Source of the DNA: Megascapheus bottae
Lineage: Eukaryota > Chordata > Mammalia > Rodentia > Geomyidae
Direction: 5' to 3'
DNA length: 64,000 nucleotides
NCBI GenBank assembly: GCA_024803745.1
Contig: JANJXV010000013.1
Location: forward strand, 13,009,001-13,073,000
The notes beneath the pieces were generated by a model. That model saw only the letters and a list, made by a program, of their open reading frames with translations, was not told the origin of the DNA and ran no database searches. Both the position numbers and the translations under genes were made by a program. This document shows, piece after piece, positions 20,195 to 31,231 of the stretch (the stretch's first letter is position 1; the number at the start of each line of letters is the position of its first letter).

Positions 20195-20523
20195 TTTTTT
20201 TTTTTGGTTGCTTGTGGGGCTTGAACTCTGGGCCTATGTGCTATCCCTGAGCTCTTCAGCTCAAGGTTAGTACTCTACCACAGGAGCCACAGAGCCACTT
20301 TTGGTTTTCTGGTGGCTAACTGGGAATAAGAGTCTCACGGAGGGCCAGGAGTTTGGCCTAGTGGTTAAAGTGCTTGCCTAGCATGCATGAAGACCCAGGT
20401 TCGATTCCTTGGTACCACATATGTAGAAAAAGCCAGAAGTGGTGCTGAGGCTCAAGTGGTAGAGCTCTAGCCTTGAGAAAGTCCAAGGACAGTGCTCAGA
20501 CCCTGAGCTCAAGCCCAGGACTG

Positions 20524-20558
<35 letters not shown>

Positions 20559-20660
20559 TCTCACGGACTTTCGTGCCTGGTCTGGCTTTGAAACATGATC
20601 CTTAGATCTCATCTTCTTGAGAAGCTGGGATCAGAGACATGAGCCACTTGGTACCTGGCT
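20195..20660 (-). mobile_element. B1-like/Geo composite SINE, interrupted
   Basis: Parts 20195-20342 and 20556-20660 join across the IDL-Geo listed next; target duplication 'aagagtctcacgga'. Confidence 0.85.
20343..20555 (+). mobile_element. IDL-Geo SINE nested in composite SINE
   Basis: Complete young-looking copy with a pure A tail of about 30 bases, inserted in the 'ggagataagagtctcacgg' linker of its host. Confidence 0.92.
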
Positions 20661-20999
20661 TTTTTGTGACATAATTTACCTCAATAAATCATTACAACAG
20701 AACCAACCACCACCACCAATAACAACAAAAGTCAGTGGCCTAGGATTTGCTTTGTAGATAGTGGTTTGTTGACTCTCACCTAAGATCTACTTTCACTTCT
20801 TTATTTAAACTTTTCCAGAAAAACTTGATTCACCATTATATAACCTTTAACTGAGTACTTTTGTGAAGTTACTAACTTACAAAGCAATTGATTTTATTTA
20901 TGGACACATCACAATTCCACCTGGAGATTTTTCTTATGCACAATTTCTATCCTTCTCCGAAATTGAGTTCTCTAAGCCTTTTACTCAGAGAGCAGTTTT

Positions 21000-21207
21000 G
21001 TTTTTTTTGGTTTTTTTTGGTGCCAGTCCTGGGCTTGAGCTCAGGGCCTGAGTACTGTCCTTGGACTTTCTCAAGGCTAGACCTCTACCACTTGAGCTTT
21101 AGCACCACTTCTGGCTTTTTTCTATGTATGTGGTACAGAAGAATCAAACCCAGGTCTCCGTGCATGCTAGGCAAGCACTCTACCACTAGGCCAAACTTCC
21201 AGCCCCT
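21000..21207 (-). mobile_element. IDL-Geo SINE
   Basis: Inverted, with target duplication 'tcagagagcagtttt' at about 20985 and 21207. Confidence 0.9.
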
Positions 21208-21564
21208 CAGAGAGCAGTTTTGATGTGGTTTCAATGTGTCCCCCAAGGGTTCAGGCACCAGAAGCTTGTTCTGCTGCAGAAGAGCCATGGAACCTATAGG
21301 ATGTAGTACCTTGTAGGTGATTAGGTCACGGAGGAGGGGTCTGCCATAGAACAGGATTAAAGTAGTTTCCCTGGGACCCTTTAATAGTAGGCTGTAATAA
21401 AAAGAGCAAGCCTAGTCCCTCCTGGTTCTCAGGCTTCCTGCCTTATCACATGGTCCTTCCCTATTTTATAAGCCTCAATGCCTTTACCACAACTGAGCTG
21501 TCTCTGCTGCCATGTTCTTGAAACTCCAGAATAGTGAAATTTATATACTTCTTTTATTTTCTTT

Positions 21565-21771
21565 TTTCTTTTTTTATTTTTTTTGCCAGTCCTGGGGTTG
21601 AGCTCTGGGCCTGATGACTGTCCTTGGACTTTCTCAAGGCTAGAACTCTACCACTTGAGCCACACCACCATTTCTGGCTTTTTTCTATGTATGTCGTACT
21701 GAGGAATCGAACCCAGATCTTCGTGCATGCTAGGCAAGCACTCTACCACTAGGCCAAACTCCCAGCGCAAT
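21565..21771 (-). mobile_element. IDL-Geo SINE in MaLR LTR
   Basis: Inverted complete copy ending 'ggccaaactcccagcgc'. Confidence 0.88.
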
Positions 21772-21796
21772 TCTTTTCTTTATAAAGTACCCTGTT

Positions 21797-22003
21797 TCCT
21801 ATTTAAGAGGCTGAGATTTGAGTCGCAGTTTGAAGCCAGCCCAGGCAGGAAAGTTCATAAGACTCTTATCTCCAATTAAGCACAGAAAAAGCCAGAAGTG
21901 GAGCTGTAGTTCAAGTGGTAGAGTGCTAGCCTTAAGCAAAAAAGCTCAGGGGCAGCACCCAGGCTTTGAGTTCAAACCGCAGGACTGTCAGGGGGGAAAA
22001 AAG
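21797..22003 (+). mobile_element. B1-like/Geo composite SINE in MaLR LTR
   Basis: Starts within 'aagaggctgagatttgag' (short head); right half intact. 'aagtacc' on both sides is the target duplication. Confidence 0.82.
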
Positions 22004-22117
22004 TACCACTCAGTTTCAGATATTTCATTATAGCAATACAAAATGAACTAATATAGGGAATTTATTTGTGCTATGATCCATGCATCACTACAAAACTAGA
22101 TTGCTATAAAAGATGAT

Positions 22118-22262
22118 TTCAAGCCAAGCATAGAGGCACATGCCTGTAATCATAGAACTTGGAAAGGTGAGGCAAAAGGATCTCAAAGTTCAAGATCAGA
22201 TAGGGTTACAAAATGAGTTCCAGGCCAGGATTACATAGCAAGAAATTACCTCAAGAAAAAAA
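22118..22262 (+). mobile_element. B1 SINE monomer
   Basis: 'gcatagaggcacatgcctgtaatcat' to 'acctcaagaaaaaaaa'; a plain B1 without a right half. Confidence 0.75.
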
Positions 22263-22425
22263 AGCTGACTTTAATTTTAACAGTATGGAAGAGGATAGTG
22301 CTTCTATGCTAAAGCGTCGGACAAAAAGAAATCAAGTAAAGTCAAGATGGCCTGACCTCTCTCTTCTTTCCTCTCTTCTCTGTGACACAATACAACAGTA
22401 GTAGTAACAACTATAGCAGCAGATT

Positions 22426-22628
22426 TTTATTAGGTGGAGGATACTCCAGGATATTTCAAAGTGGTAATAACATGGCAATCCATGTTACAGAGAAAAAAGC
22501 ATTCCTAGTGTGGACATAAGTAATTAAGAAATCAAAGGGTCAGTCTTTTACTTAAGTCTGACCACCTAAGAAGCTCTTCTCCTTGGGACTCACTACCACC
22601 AGTGTTATATTGAAAGCATCTCTGGTAG
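22426..22628 (-). other. MRPL48: MRPL48 3' UTR with candidate poly(A) signal
   Basis: An AATAAA on the minus strand at 22431-22426 lies about 200 bases after the stop codon and is the first good signal. Confidence 0.6.
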
Positions 22629-22703
22629 CTAGTTTAGCTTAGCCAACAGTTCTTCAAGTTCTGGCCTAGCTTTGAACCTTCCCTTGAAGTCTTCTTCAGT
22701 GTG
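22629..22703 (-). CDS. MRPL48: MRPL48 terminal coding exon
   Basis: The minus strand reads acceptor 'ctccccag', then 24 codons starting [20 protein letters not shown] and a TAG at 22631-22629. This is the C-terminus of MRPL48 (mL48), a protein of the large (39S) mitochondrial ribosomal subunit with an S10-like fold. The exon starts in phase 0, agreeing with the exon at 24667-24756. The final residue is N where the human protein I remember has K. Confidence 0.96.
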   Translation of the reverse strand, partial: HTEEDFKGRFKARPELEELLAKLN

Positions 22704-22978
22704 CTGGGGAGAGCAAAAAAGAAAAGTAGTGGGAATTACTACAGAGCCTTTAGTTTCTCATATACATACAGCATTCAAAATGGGCCCAGGAGCTAGTTGT
22801 GCAGGAATGATTGAGATTCAGCTCTCAGTATTCACTACCATGTCTGAGACTTGTTTTAGATATCCAGAGCTTCAAAGTTAAATTAGACTTCCCAGACATA
22901 AAGAACTACACTTTTGTTATTGCTGCTTTCTTACACAGATCAAAGCCAAGACTGTGCACATCAGACTAAAAGCACTTT

Positions 22979-23216
22979 TTTGGGGGGCGGGGGGAGAGGG
23001 CAGTTCTGGGGCTTGAGCTCTGGACCTGGGCTTTGTTCCTGAACTTCTTTTGCTCAGGGCTAGCACTCTACTATGTGAGCCACTTCTAGCTTTATCTGAG
23101 TAGTTTATTGACAATAAGAGTCTCATAGACTGCCCTGGCTGGCTTTGAACTGCCATCCTTAGAGCTCAGCCTCTAAGTAGTTAGGATTACAGGCCTGAGC
23201 TACTGGTGCCTAATTA
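22979..23216 (-). mobile_element. B1-like/Geo composite SINE
   Basis: Inverted, about 275 bases upstream of the MRPL48 terminal exon acceptor; preceded by a G-rich tract. Confidence 0.82.
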
Positions 23217-23511
23217 GCACTTTTTTTTTTTAAGTAAACATGATCCCTTCATAATAAGAAATAATATTTGCAGGTTCTAGGATCTTTTGTCAACTTGACC
23301 AGAGCATAACCTCCATGTTCATAGGTGGAAGTCAACAAGATGACAAGCATTTACTTAGAACAAAGGGATATGTAGTCAGGGTACTAGTCTAATATGACCT
23401 GATGGATTTGTGCCATGCAAATAGACCTGAATAACCAGTATTTAGGCTAAGGTTCCTGATGACCTGTTCTGCCAGTTTTCCATCTCCAACCAAGCCTCCT
23501 TCTGAATATCA

Positions 23512-23600
23512 CTTTTTTTTTTTTTTAAGTATTGGGGCTTGAACTATAGACTTAAGCATGCTATACAAGCATCTTTTACTTCAGCTATACCTCTAGCTCA
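23512..23600 (-). mobile_element. ID-like SINE monomer
   Basis: 'tattggggcttgaactatag' and 'cttcagctatacctctagctc' after a T run. Confidence 0.6.
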
Positions 23601-23689
23601 TGACCAACATGAGCCAGTACCAGAGCTTGATGTCAGATCCTTGCACTTTCATTCAGCTGTTTATTTATTTTTATTTATTTATTTATTTA

Positions 23690-23870
23690 TTTATTTTTGC
23701 CTTGAACTCAGGGCCTGAGCACTGTACTTGAGCTTCCTCAAGGCTAATGCTCTACTACTTGAGCCACAGCACCACTTCTGGCTCTTTCTGTTTATGTGGT
23801 ACTGAGAAATCAAACTCAGGACTTCATGTATGCTAGGCAAGCACTCTACCAATAGGCCAAACTCCAGGCC
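23690..23870 (-). mobile_element. IDL-Geo SINE
   Basis: Inverted; follows a (TTTA)n tract at 23655-23690 grown from its tail. Confidence 0.82.
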
Positions 23871-23875
23871 TTTAT

Positions 23876-24080
23876 TTTATTCTTTGCCTCTCCTGGGGTT
23901 AAACTCAGGACCTGGGTACTGGTAAGCACTGAATCACCACTGTAGTTCTGGCTTTCTTGGTAGTTGATTGGAGATGAGAGTCTCATAGGATTTCCTACTC
24001 TAGTTGGCTTTGAGCCTCAAACCTTAGATCTCAGTCCCCTGTGTAGTAAGGTGATAGATGTGAGCCACTGGTGCCTGGCT
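23876..24080 (-). mobile_element. B1-like/Geo composite SINE
   Basis: 'cctctcctggggttaaactcagg' to 'gatgtgagccactggtgcctggct'; part of the Geo half is deleted. Confidence 0.75.
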
Positions 24081-24084
24081 TATT

Positions 24085-24262
24085 TATTTTTGCTCAGCAC
24101 TGGTATTCTATCACTTGAGCCACACTTCCAGTCCAGCTTTCTTGATGGTTACTTAAAGACAGAGTCTCATGTGTTTTTCTGCCCAGGATGGCTTCAAACC
24201 TCAATCCTCAAATCTCAACTTCCTATGTAACTACAATTATAGGCAAAGGCACTGGTACCCAG
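24085..24262 (-). mobile_element. B1-like/Geo composite SINE fragment
   Basis: Lacks the outer end of the Geo half; ends 'ggcactggtacccagct'. Confidence 0.7.
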
Positions 24263-24666
24263 CTACATGACCAGCGTTTATTACCTGATATATTCAATCA
24301 GGTTACAGAGAGGCCTTGAAGGTCTTGAAAATGTCTCTTGAAGGTATGTTTTCCTATTTGTGTTCTGATATATTACATTATATGCAACCTTTAAACATGG
24401 TGTTATGGCTACATAACTGCCTGAAAGGAGAGAATTTGGACTGTCATGGGTTGCCCCTAACAGTGAGACAGTGAGATGGAGGTGAGCTCCTATGGTATAC
24501 AAAATATCACCCTGGATGCCTCAACCATGTTGGAATAACACTCCCAGTACCACCAGACTGCACAATGCTCCTCATTATTATATGGCCCGAACTATCTGCT
24601 CTTTTGAAAATCTGACAGTCCATTCTCCTCATTTTGAAGGAGGCTTCTTCCCAAACCATCACCTAC

Positions 24667-24756
24667 CTCTCTCACGGACAATTTGACTCCTTCAGGAAGA
24701 TTGCTCTGGAGTAATTCCAGGAAAATCTCTGCAAATGTAGCACTCAAACCACTGAT
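24667..24756 (-). CDS. MRPL48: MRPL48 coding exon (second from last)
   Basis: Thirty codons, [17 protein letters not shown] to SVRE, flanked on the minus strand by acceptor 'ctcattttacag' and donor 'gtaggtga'. Phase 0 at both ends. The sequence is highly similar to the human protein and forms part of the conserved S10-like core. Confidence 0.96.
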
Positions 24757-25467
24757 CTGTAAAATGAGAGAAGATACTCTAAGGGAAGGCACTGAAAGCT
24801 TAGGCTTTCAGTAACCAGGCAGACACGGCCTAGGCTCAAATGTCAACTCTAGTAAGATAAAGGATGAACCCTAATTTCTGAACCTGGCCATTTATTTGCA
24901 GGGTGCAGCACAGGATGTTCCTGGCTGCGATGGATGTCCTAACTGAATCAAGAAGTTGTCAAGTCCAGGTTTATCCACATGGCCAGGTGCTGACTAGGAT
25001 CAGCCCTTGGCTTGAGAATAAGAGGTGAGTCAGATTTACAGGAGAAAGGCAGTGCAGGGAGCTGTGAGGACCCACAAGAGAAAGATCTATCAATCCAGTC
25101 AGAGAAGGTCAAAGAAAGTTTCCAGAGAAGTTAATAACTATCTGAGTCCTTGAAGAACAACAGGATTTTAAATGGGGAAGAGTTCAATGGTAGCATAAAG
25201 TTTTCAAGGCAGAGGAAACAGGATTCAGAAATATGTGTGTGCATAACAATACAATTCAAATGAAAGTATTATTAGAATTAGGCTCTAATGTGGCCGGAGT
25301 GGATAGGACATAAAGAGGAGAAGCAGAAGGAGAACCATAAAAGCAACTGATAGCTACAGAATTCATATTTAATCTGTGGGCCCTTGTAGCAAGTAAGATC
25401 TATCTACTAATACTTGAAGACAGGAAAATTTCTAGGCATTTCCATTGTTTTAAATTTAGCACATTTA
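24757..25467. other. MRPL48 intron, no recognised element
   Basis: About 700 bases of unique sequence with no SINE, unusual for this window. Confidence 0.45.
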
Positions 25468-25657
25468 GGGGCTGGGAGCATGGCCTAGTGGTACAGTGCT
25501 TGCATAGCATGCACAAAGACCTGAGTTTGATTGCTCGGTACCACATACACAGAAAAAGCCGGAAGTGGTGCTGTGGCTCAAGTGGTAGAGCTCTAGCCTT
25601 GAGAAAGCCCAAGGACAGTGCTCAGGCCCTGAGTTCAAGCTCTGGGACTGGCAAAAA
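25468..25657 (+). mobile_element. IDL-Geo SINE
   Basis: Complete, with 'agcatggcctagtggtacag' in the head; very short tail. Confidence 0.88.
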
Positions 25658-25708
25658 GTAGATATGTGAAATGTCACAATGAAATTTCCTTAACATATAG
25701 TATAATTA

Positions 25709-25914
25709 GGGCCGGGAGTTTGGCCTAGTGGTTAAAGTGCTTGCCTAGCATGCACGAAGACCCAGGTTTGATTCCTTGGTACCACATACATAGACAAAAG
25801 CTGGAAATGGTGCTGAGGCTCAAGTGGTAGAGTGCTAGCCTTGAGAAAGTCCAAGGACAGGGCTCAGGCCCTGAGCTCAAGCCCAGGATTGGCAAAAAAA
25901 AAAAAAAAAAAAAA
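25709..25914 (+). mobile_element. IDL-Geo SINE with perfect target duplication
   Basis: 'acatatagtataatta' stands on both sides (25693 and 25914), 16 of 16 bases identical, with a pure A tail: a recent insertion. Confidence 0.95.
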
Positions 25915-25939
25915 ACATATAGTATAATTACTATAATGC

Positions 25940-26290
25940 TAACACAAAATAATAAAATTCCATAAAATGAAATATTATTTGGCCATAAAATTAAGTATTA
26001 TACTACAATATCAATAAACGTTAGAAACATGAAAGCACCTAGATGCAAATGGCTATATGTCATACAATTAAACATTTAAATTCCATTCAAATGAAATGCA
26101 CCGAACAGCTAAATGTATAAAGTAGATGAGTTGTTCCAAGAGTTTGGGGAAACCGGTACAAAGGTGTAACTTGTAAAGGATGCAAGATTTCTTTGGGCTG
26201 ATGAGAAATGTTCTCAGATGGATCACAGTGGTAGCTGTGTAACTTTCTAAATATATTACAAGCTATTTAATCATTTAAATGAGGGTGAGT
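25940..26290 (+). mobile_element. Old L1 3' UTR relic (probable)
   Basis: 'ccataaaatgaaatattatttggccataaa' and 'ggctgatgagaaatgttctcag' recall L1M 3' ends. Diverged. Confidence 0.5.
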
Positions 26291-26330
26291 ACTTGGCTTG
26301 TTTCTTTTTGGGAGCCACATCTATTTGAGG

Positions 26331-26420
26331 GGGTTGGTCCTGGGCTGGCTTTGAACCACGATCCTCAGATCTCAGCCTCCTGAGTACCTAGGATTGCAGG
26401 TGTGAGCCACCAGCGCCCAG
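26331..26420 (-). mobile_element. B1-like half of a composite SINE
   Basis: 'ggctggctttgaaccacgatcctcag' to 'gtgagccaccagcgccc'; Geo half missing. Confidence 0.75.
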
Positions 26421-26431
26421 TGCTCCCTACA

Positions 26432-26433
<2 letters not shown>

Positions 26434-26477
<44 letters not shown>
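26434..26477. repeat. (GT)n microsatellite
   Basis: About 22 GT units. Confidence 0.95.
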
Positions 26478-26480
<3 letters not shown>

Positions 26481-26530
26481 AAATCTACATTCCATAACTG
26501 AGGGGAAAAAAAAGCTGTTATTCCCCCCCC

Positions 26531-26721
26531 CCACCAGTCATGGGACTGGAACTCTGGGCCGGGCATTGTCCCTGAGCTCTTTAGCTCAAGGCTACCACAC
26601 TGTCACTTCCAGTTTTCTGGTGATTGGAGATAGGAGTCTCACAGACTTTTTAGTGTCCAGGCTGGCTTTGAACCGTGATCCTCAGTAGCTAGGATATAGA
26701 TGTGAGCCACCACACCCAGCA
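26531..26721 (-). mobile_element. B1-like/Geo composite SINE
   Basis: Inverted, after a C10 tract; ends 'gtgagccaccacacccagc'. Confidence 0.8.
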
Positions 26722-26759
26722 AAGCTGTGATTTAAAAAAAAATTTTTTTTCTTCTGCTT

Positions 26760-27065
26760 TTCTGTTTTTGTGGTACTGGGGTTTGAATTCAAGGTATTAC
26801 ACTTGTCTATCACTTCGCCACATGCCATAGTACTTTTCGCTTTATTATCTTTCAGCTAAGATCCTTATTCTTGCCCAGGGCCTGCTTTTGACTATGATCC
26901 TCCCACCTATTACTCCTAAATAGCTGAGATTTTACAGATATGCACAACCATATCCAGCTTATTTGTTAAGATAAGTCACCCTAACATTTTGCCTAAGACA
27001 GCCTCAAACAGTAATTCTCTGGATCTCTGCCTCCTGAGCGCCTGGAATTATAGGCATGAGCCACT
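26760..27065 (-). mobile_element. Two old B1/ID-type SINE remnants
   Basis: An ID-like part with a B1-like part (26760-26960), then a B1 monomer (26975-27065, 'ctctgcctcctgagcgcctggaattatagg'). Diverged. Confidence 0.55.
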
Positions 27066-27303
27066 TGAAATTTTTAATAACTTTTGGCACCATCATGCTG
27101 GTATGGTTTTTTTACCATATCTATAGGAAAAAGGCAGAAGATAACTGCTAGAGCTAAATGGAAGCCTCTTAGGTTTAGTGAAAGAAAATAATAGGATGAC
27201 ATGAGTATCGAAGGAAACCAAATTTGGATTGAATTTAAGAGGAAAAAACACAAGGCATGCAACAAAGAAGCAAATCCATTTCAGGTTCTCCCACAGTACC
27301 TAC

Positions 27304-27406
27304 CTGAACCACTCGCTCGTGGGTGGTAAGGACTGAGTCCAGGAACATTTTTCTGCCTTGGTCCTGTAGCCTCAACAACTCCATGGTTTTGGTGGGCATT
27401 GCATAA
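27304..27406 (-). CDS. MRPL48: MRPL48 coding exon
   Basis: A 103-base exon between acceptor 'ctttccatag' and donor 'gtaggtac' on the minus strand. It starts with the last base of a serine codon opened in the upstream exon (AG|T) and then reads [17 protein letters not shown] to LTTHERVVQ. This is the middle of MRPL48; the split codon fits precisely, confirming both borders. Confidence 0.96.
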
Positions 27407-27475
27407 CTATGGAAAGAGAGCATGATATTGGAAGTGTCCATGTAAGCCAGCAAATTTTTCTGTTTTTCTTTTTGT

Positions 27476-27680
27476 TTTCTTTTGTGCTTGAACTCAGGGA
27501 CTCCTGCTCTTCTTAAGTTTGAGTGGTAGAGCACCAGCATGAGCAAAAAAGCTCTACTTTTTTTCTTTTTGTTGGTTAACTGGACTTTTCTGTCATGGCT
27601 GGCTTCAACCCATCATCCTCCAAATTTCAGACTCATGAGTAGTTGTGATTACAGGCATGAGCTATCAGTGCCTGGACTAC
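27476..27680 (-). mobile_element. B1-like/Geo composite SINE, degenerate
   Basis: Inverted remnant about 70 bases upstream of the MRPL48 exon; 'gcttgaactcaggg' and 'gtgattacaggcatgagctatc'. Confidence 0.62.
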
Positions 27681-28016
27681 AGCCACCACTGTACATAGTA
27701 GCTTCTAGAACCCAGGGGAGCTTATCAATAGCCAGAAGCAAAGTAACTAAAAAGCCTTTACCTCCTCCAGAAGTCTCTAAACCTTCTGATGGGGACAGAA
27801 TGTGTCTAATACCTTTCTGTATTCCTGGTGCTTAATTCAATACAATACTCTGAATATAACCTGATGGTTAATAAAGATTTAAAGCTACTGAAGAACAGCC
27901 ACCAGTAGGTGTGCTTTATTCTGGAGAAATAAAGCAACAAGCCCAATTGTTCTGGGGTCAAGATTTCTGAACCTTACCCCACAATTGACATTTTAGGCCA
28001 AATACTTTTTACCCCC
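27681..28016. other. MRPL48 intron, no recognised element
   Basis: Unique sequence; nothing identified. Confidence 0.45.
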
Positions 28017-28200
28017 TAGGCCTGGGGCTTGAACTCAGAGCCTGGACACTGTCCCTGAGCTTCTTTTGGTCGAGGCTAGCACTCTGCCACCTGAGCCACA
28101 GCACCACTTCCAGCTTTTTCTGTTTATGTGGTAGTTAAGAATCGAACCCAGAGCTTCATTCATGCTAGGGAAACACTTTATCTAAGCTACCTTCCCAGCC
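28017..28200 (-). mobile_element. IDL-Geo SINE
   Basis: Older inverted copy; ends 'accttcccagcc'. Confidence 0.8.
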
Positions 28201-28211
28201 TCCCAAATACT

Positions 28212-28406
28212 TTATTTTTTTTGCCAGTCCTGGGCTGAGCTCAGGGCCTGAGCACTATTCTTGAGCTTTCTTAAGGCCAGAGCTCTACCACTTGAGCCAC
28301 AACATCACTTCTGGCTTTTTTCTATGTATGTGGTACCAAGGAATCGAACCTGGGTGTTCCTACATGCTAGGCAAGCACTCGACTGCTAGGCCAAACTCCC
28401 GGCCCA
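28212..28406 (-). mobile_element. IDL-Geo SINE
   Basis: Second inverted copy, closer to consensus; flanked by 'caaatacttta' only on the left. Confidence 0.85.
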
Positions 28407-28489
28407 ATTTTTTTTTTTTAATGGGACTGAGATGCCACTGCTACACTTTAAATGTTGACAGTTATCTGTACACATTATCTCAATCAGCT

Positions 28490-28660
28490 GAGTGGAGAAC
28501 TGCTGCTGTATTCTATGCTTCATACACCAGTAGATCAATGTGCTGCTGTGAAAGAACACAGGACTTGGTGTTTGCCCTTTATTAGCAGTACTTAGGTCAT
28601 TCACTCTCCCATCTGGGCCTCAGTATCTTTATATATAAATAAGATTACAACCTGAGCCTG
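28490..28660 (+). mobile_element. MIR relic (probable)
   Basis: 'ttaggtcattcactctcccatctgggcctcagtat' is the MIR 3' pattern. Confidence 0.5.
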
Positions 28661-28888
28661 TATCTGTACACAATTGTAACGACCAGGTATGGTGATGAGA
28701 CAGGCCTAAACTAATGGCCAAATGAAAACATGGTATTAGGGTTGTATTCGCCTTACTCAAAATTTCATTGTACTGCAGATAAATGAAATAATGACAACAG
28801 GATTCCTGAATTTTCATGCCTCACAAAGTTTTATCACATAATAACAAAGGACAAAACCTTCTAGATGGATCTCTATGAAAGTTTAGCA

Positions 28889-28984
28889 TAAGCCTGGTGC
28901 TTGTGGCTCATACCTATAATCCTAGCTACTCAGGAGGCTAAGATCTGAGAATCATGGTTCAAAGCGAGCCTATACTTTCTTAAA
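28889..28984 (+). mobile_element. B1-like half of a composite SINE
   Basis: 'gtgcttgtggctcatacctataatcctagctactc' to 'caaagcgagcct'; right half absent. Confidence 0.75.
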
Positions 28985-28997
28985 GGAAGGTAACTAT

Positions 28998-29197
28998 TTT
29001 TTTTTTTTTTGCCAGTCCTGGGCTTGAGCTCAGGGCCTGAGCACTGTCCTTGGGCTTTCTCAAAGCTAGAGCTCTACCACTTGAGCCTCAGCACCACTTC
29101 CGGCTTTTTTCTATGTATGTGGTACCAAGGAATCGAACCCGGGTCTTCATGCATGCTAGGCAAACACTTTAACCACTAGGCCAAACTCCCGGCCCCA
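28998..29197 (-). mobile_element. IDL-Geo SINE
   Basis: Inverted complete copy with target duplication 'aaggaaggtaactatt' at 28982 and 29197. Confidence 0.92.
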
Positions 29198-29449
29198 AGG
29201 AAGGTAACTATTAATGTACATTTTAGTACAAGCTCCTGATTATCCACTTGGACTAGTACTTAGAGAGACATTACTCTAAATCCCTATGCTACTTTTCCAC
29301 CTTGAACTGGCCTGTTCCATATGCCACCTTATATATTATAACTACATCTCTCAATGTGTCTATGTGCACTGTGTGTAAACTCCTGAAATTGTCTCAGGAT
29401 CCCAATCAGAATATAGTACAGTGCCTTCTACACAGCAAGAAAAGACTCA

Positions 29450-29676
29450 ATAGTCATGGGACTTGAACTCTGGGCCTGGGTAGTATCCCTAAGCTCTTCA
29501 GTTCAAGACTAGCGCTCTACCCCATGAGTCACAGTGCCATTTCAGGTTTTCTGGTGGTTAATTAGAGATAAGGGTCTCACAGACTTTTTAGTGCCCAGGC
29601 TGGTTTTGAACTGAGACCCTCATATCTCAGCCCCCTGAGTAACTAGGATTATAGGCATGAGCCACTCTGCCTGGCA
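29450..29676 (-). mobile_element. B1-like/Geo composite SINE
   Basis: Inverted, both halves; ends 'gcatgagccactctgcctgg'. Confidence 0.82.
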
Positions 29677-29683
29677 CAGCAGG

Positions 29684-29797
29684 TTTTATTTTTAAGACAT
29701 AAATTCACTGTGTAGCCCAGTTTTGCCTCAAACTTGAGATCCTCCTGCCACCGTTCACAAGTGCTAGGAATAGGCAAGTGACACTACACCCAGGTAA
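29684..29797 (-). mobile_element. B1 SINE monomer
   Basis: 'cactgtgtagcccagttttgcctcaaac' after a T-rich tail. Confidence 0.68.
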
Positions 29798-30209
29798 TTT
29801 TTAAACTTATACTATACAACTGGATTGTATAGTCATATTTAAGAATCTGTCATTCTTTCAACAATGGCTGAAGGTCTTCCATGTAACAGAGCTTGTGCTA
29901 GATGTTAGAAGAAATAAGGAACACTGCCTCCTTCTAGAAGGAGTAAATGGAAGGGGAACAACACATGAATAGATCATACAGGCCAGAGCACTGAGTGACA
30001 AAATAGAGGTATATGTCAAGTGCTAAAAGAGCAAAAACTCTCTGGGGCATCACCAAGACATAAAGTACATTTTAGGCTTAAAAGAATTGAAGTACTGTCA
30101 GCTAGAGAGCTGTCAGGCCCTCAGTCTCTCTAGGTAAGTGCTCTATCATGTGAACCATACCACCAGCCCTGATTTTTGCTGGTTATTTTGGAAATATAGT
30201 TTGGTAAAC
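29798..30209. other. MRPL48 intron, probable old MIR/L2-type relic
   Basis: 'gaacagagcttgtgctagatg'-like wording near 29880 suggests an ancient repeat; otherwise nothing recognised. Confidence 0.35.
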
Positions 30210-30440
30210 TTCTTTTTTTTTTTTTTTTGAACTCTGGGCCTGGGCGCCATCCCTCAGCTCTTCAGCTCAACGCTACTGTCCTACCCCTTGAGCCAGAGTG
30301 CCACTTCCACTTTTCTGGTGATTAACTGGAGATAAGAATTTCACGGACTTTTTAGTGCCCAGGCTGGCTTTGAACTGAGATCCTCAGATTTCAGCCTCCT
30401 GATTAGCTAGGATTACAGGCATGAGCCATCTTGCCCAGCT
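30210..30440 (-). mobile_element. B1-like/Geo composite SINE
   Basis: Inverted after a T17 run; 'gcatgagccatcttgcccagct' at the end. Confidence 0.82.
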
Positions 30441-30486
30441 AGCCTGGTAAACTTTTCTGCCAAAGCTGGATTTATACCATGTTCCT

Positions 30487-30830
30487 TCAGATCCTAGCCA
30501 TACGAGAAGTAAAATAAGCCAGTCATTAAAAGGTAAATATTGTGTGGTTCCACTTATGACTTGTATTAGTCAAAATCAGAGACAGAAAATAGAATGGTAA
30601 TTGCCAGAGGCTAAGAAGGAAAGGAGGGAGTACAGGGTTTTTAATGGTACTAGCTTTAGAACTCTGGGTCTCATATTTGGTAGGCAGCTAGAGTTTCAGT
30701 TTTACAGTATAGATGGTTATGAAGACAGACAGTAATGAATGTTGTACAACATTTTGGATGTTTGATATCACCTTACTTGTATATTTTAGAATATCCAATG
30801 CTTTATATGTATTTTCTCACAGTTAAAAAA
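30487..30830 (+). mobile_element. L1 3' UTR relic
   Basis: 'aagtaaaataagccagtcattaaaag', 'gtgtggttccacttatgac' and 'agaatggtaattgccagaggc' are the L1M 3' UTR in sense. Confidence 0.72.
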
Positions 30831-30835
30831 ACTTA

Positions 30836-30950
30836 CAAGAAGTGATGCTGTAGCGCAAAGTGGTATAGCACTAGCCTGAAACAAAAGGAGCTCAAGGACA
30901 GTGCCCAGACTTCAGTTCAAGCCCTACAACCAACAAAGGAAAAAAAAACA
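30836..30950 (+). mobile_element. Geo-like right half of a composite SINE
   Basis: Starts 'gaagtgatgctgtagcgcaaagtgg' at the end of the L1; ends 'ccctacaaccaac' plus A tail; no left half. Confidence 0.68.
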
Positions 30951-31019
30951 AACAAACCATAAAGGAATCTCAAACATGTAATGCTAAGAGAACAAACAGG
31001 TGTACTTTCTCTTTTCTTT

Positions 31020-31024
<5 letters not shown>

Positions 31025-31055
<31 letters not shown>
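31025..31055. repeat. (GT)n microsatellite
   Basis: Fifteen GT units. Confidence 0.95.
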
Positions 31056-31056
<1 letters not shown>

Positions 31057-31231
31057 CTGCTACTGAGGCTTGAAATCAGGGCCTGGGCACTGGGGAAGAG
31101 CAAACAGATTGACTATTCCAGAATACCAGGTTTATTTATTATATTTATTTATTATATTTATAATACCAGGTTATTATAATGAAACTGCTCTATATTTTGA
31201 TTGTGGCAGATAATAAACCTAAGAACATGAC

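Larger units (their letters stand above)
21221..22057 (+). mobile_element. MaLR-type solo LTR interrupted by two SINEs
   Basis: Begins 'tgatgtggtttcaatgtgtccccc', has 'gtgattaggtcac' and 'tgctgccatgtt', and ends 'agatatttcattatagcaatacaaaatgaac', the order seen in MLT/MST LTRs. Native parts: about 21221-21560, 21772-21797 and 22003-22057. Confidence 0.68.
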
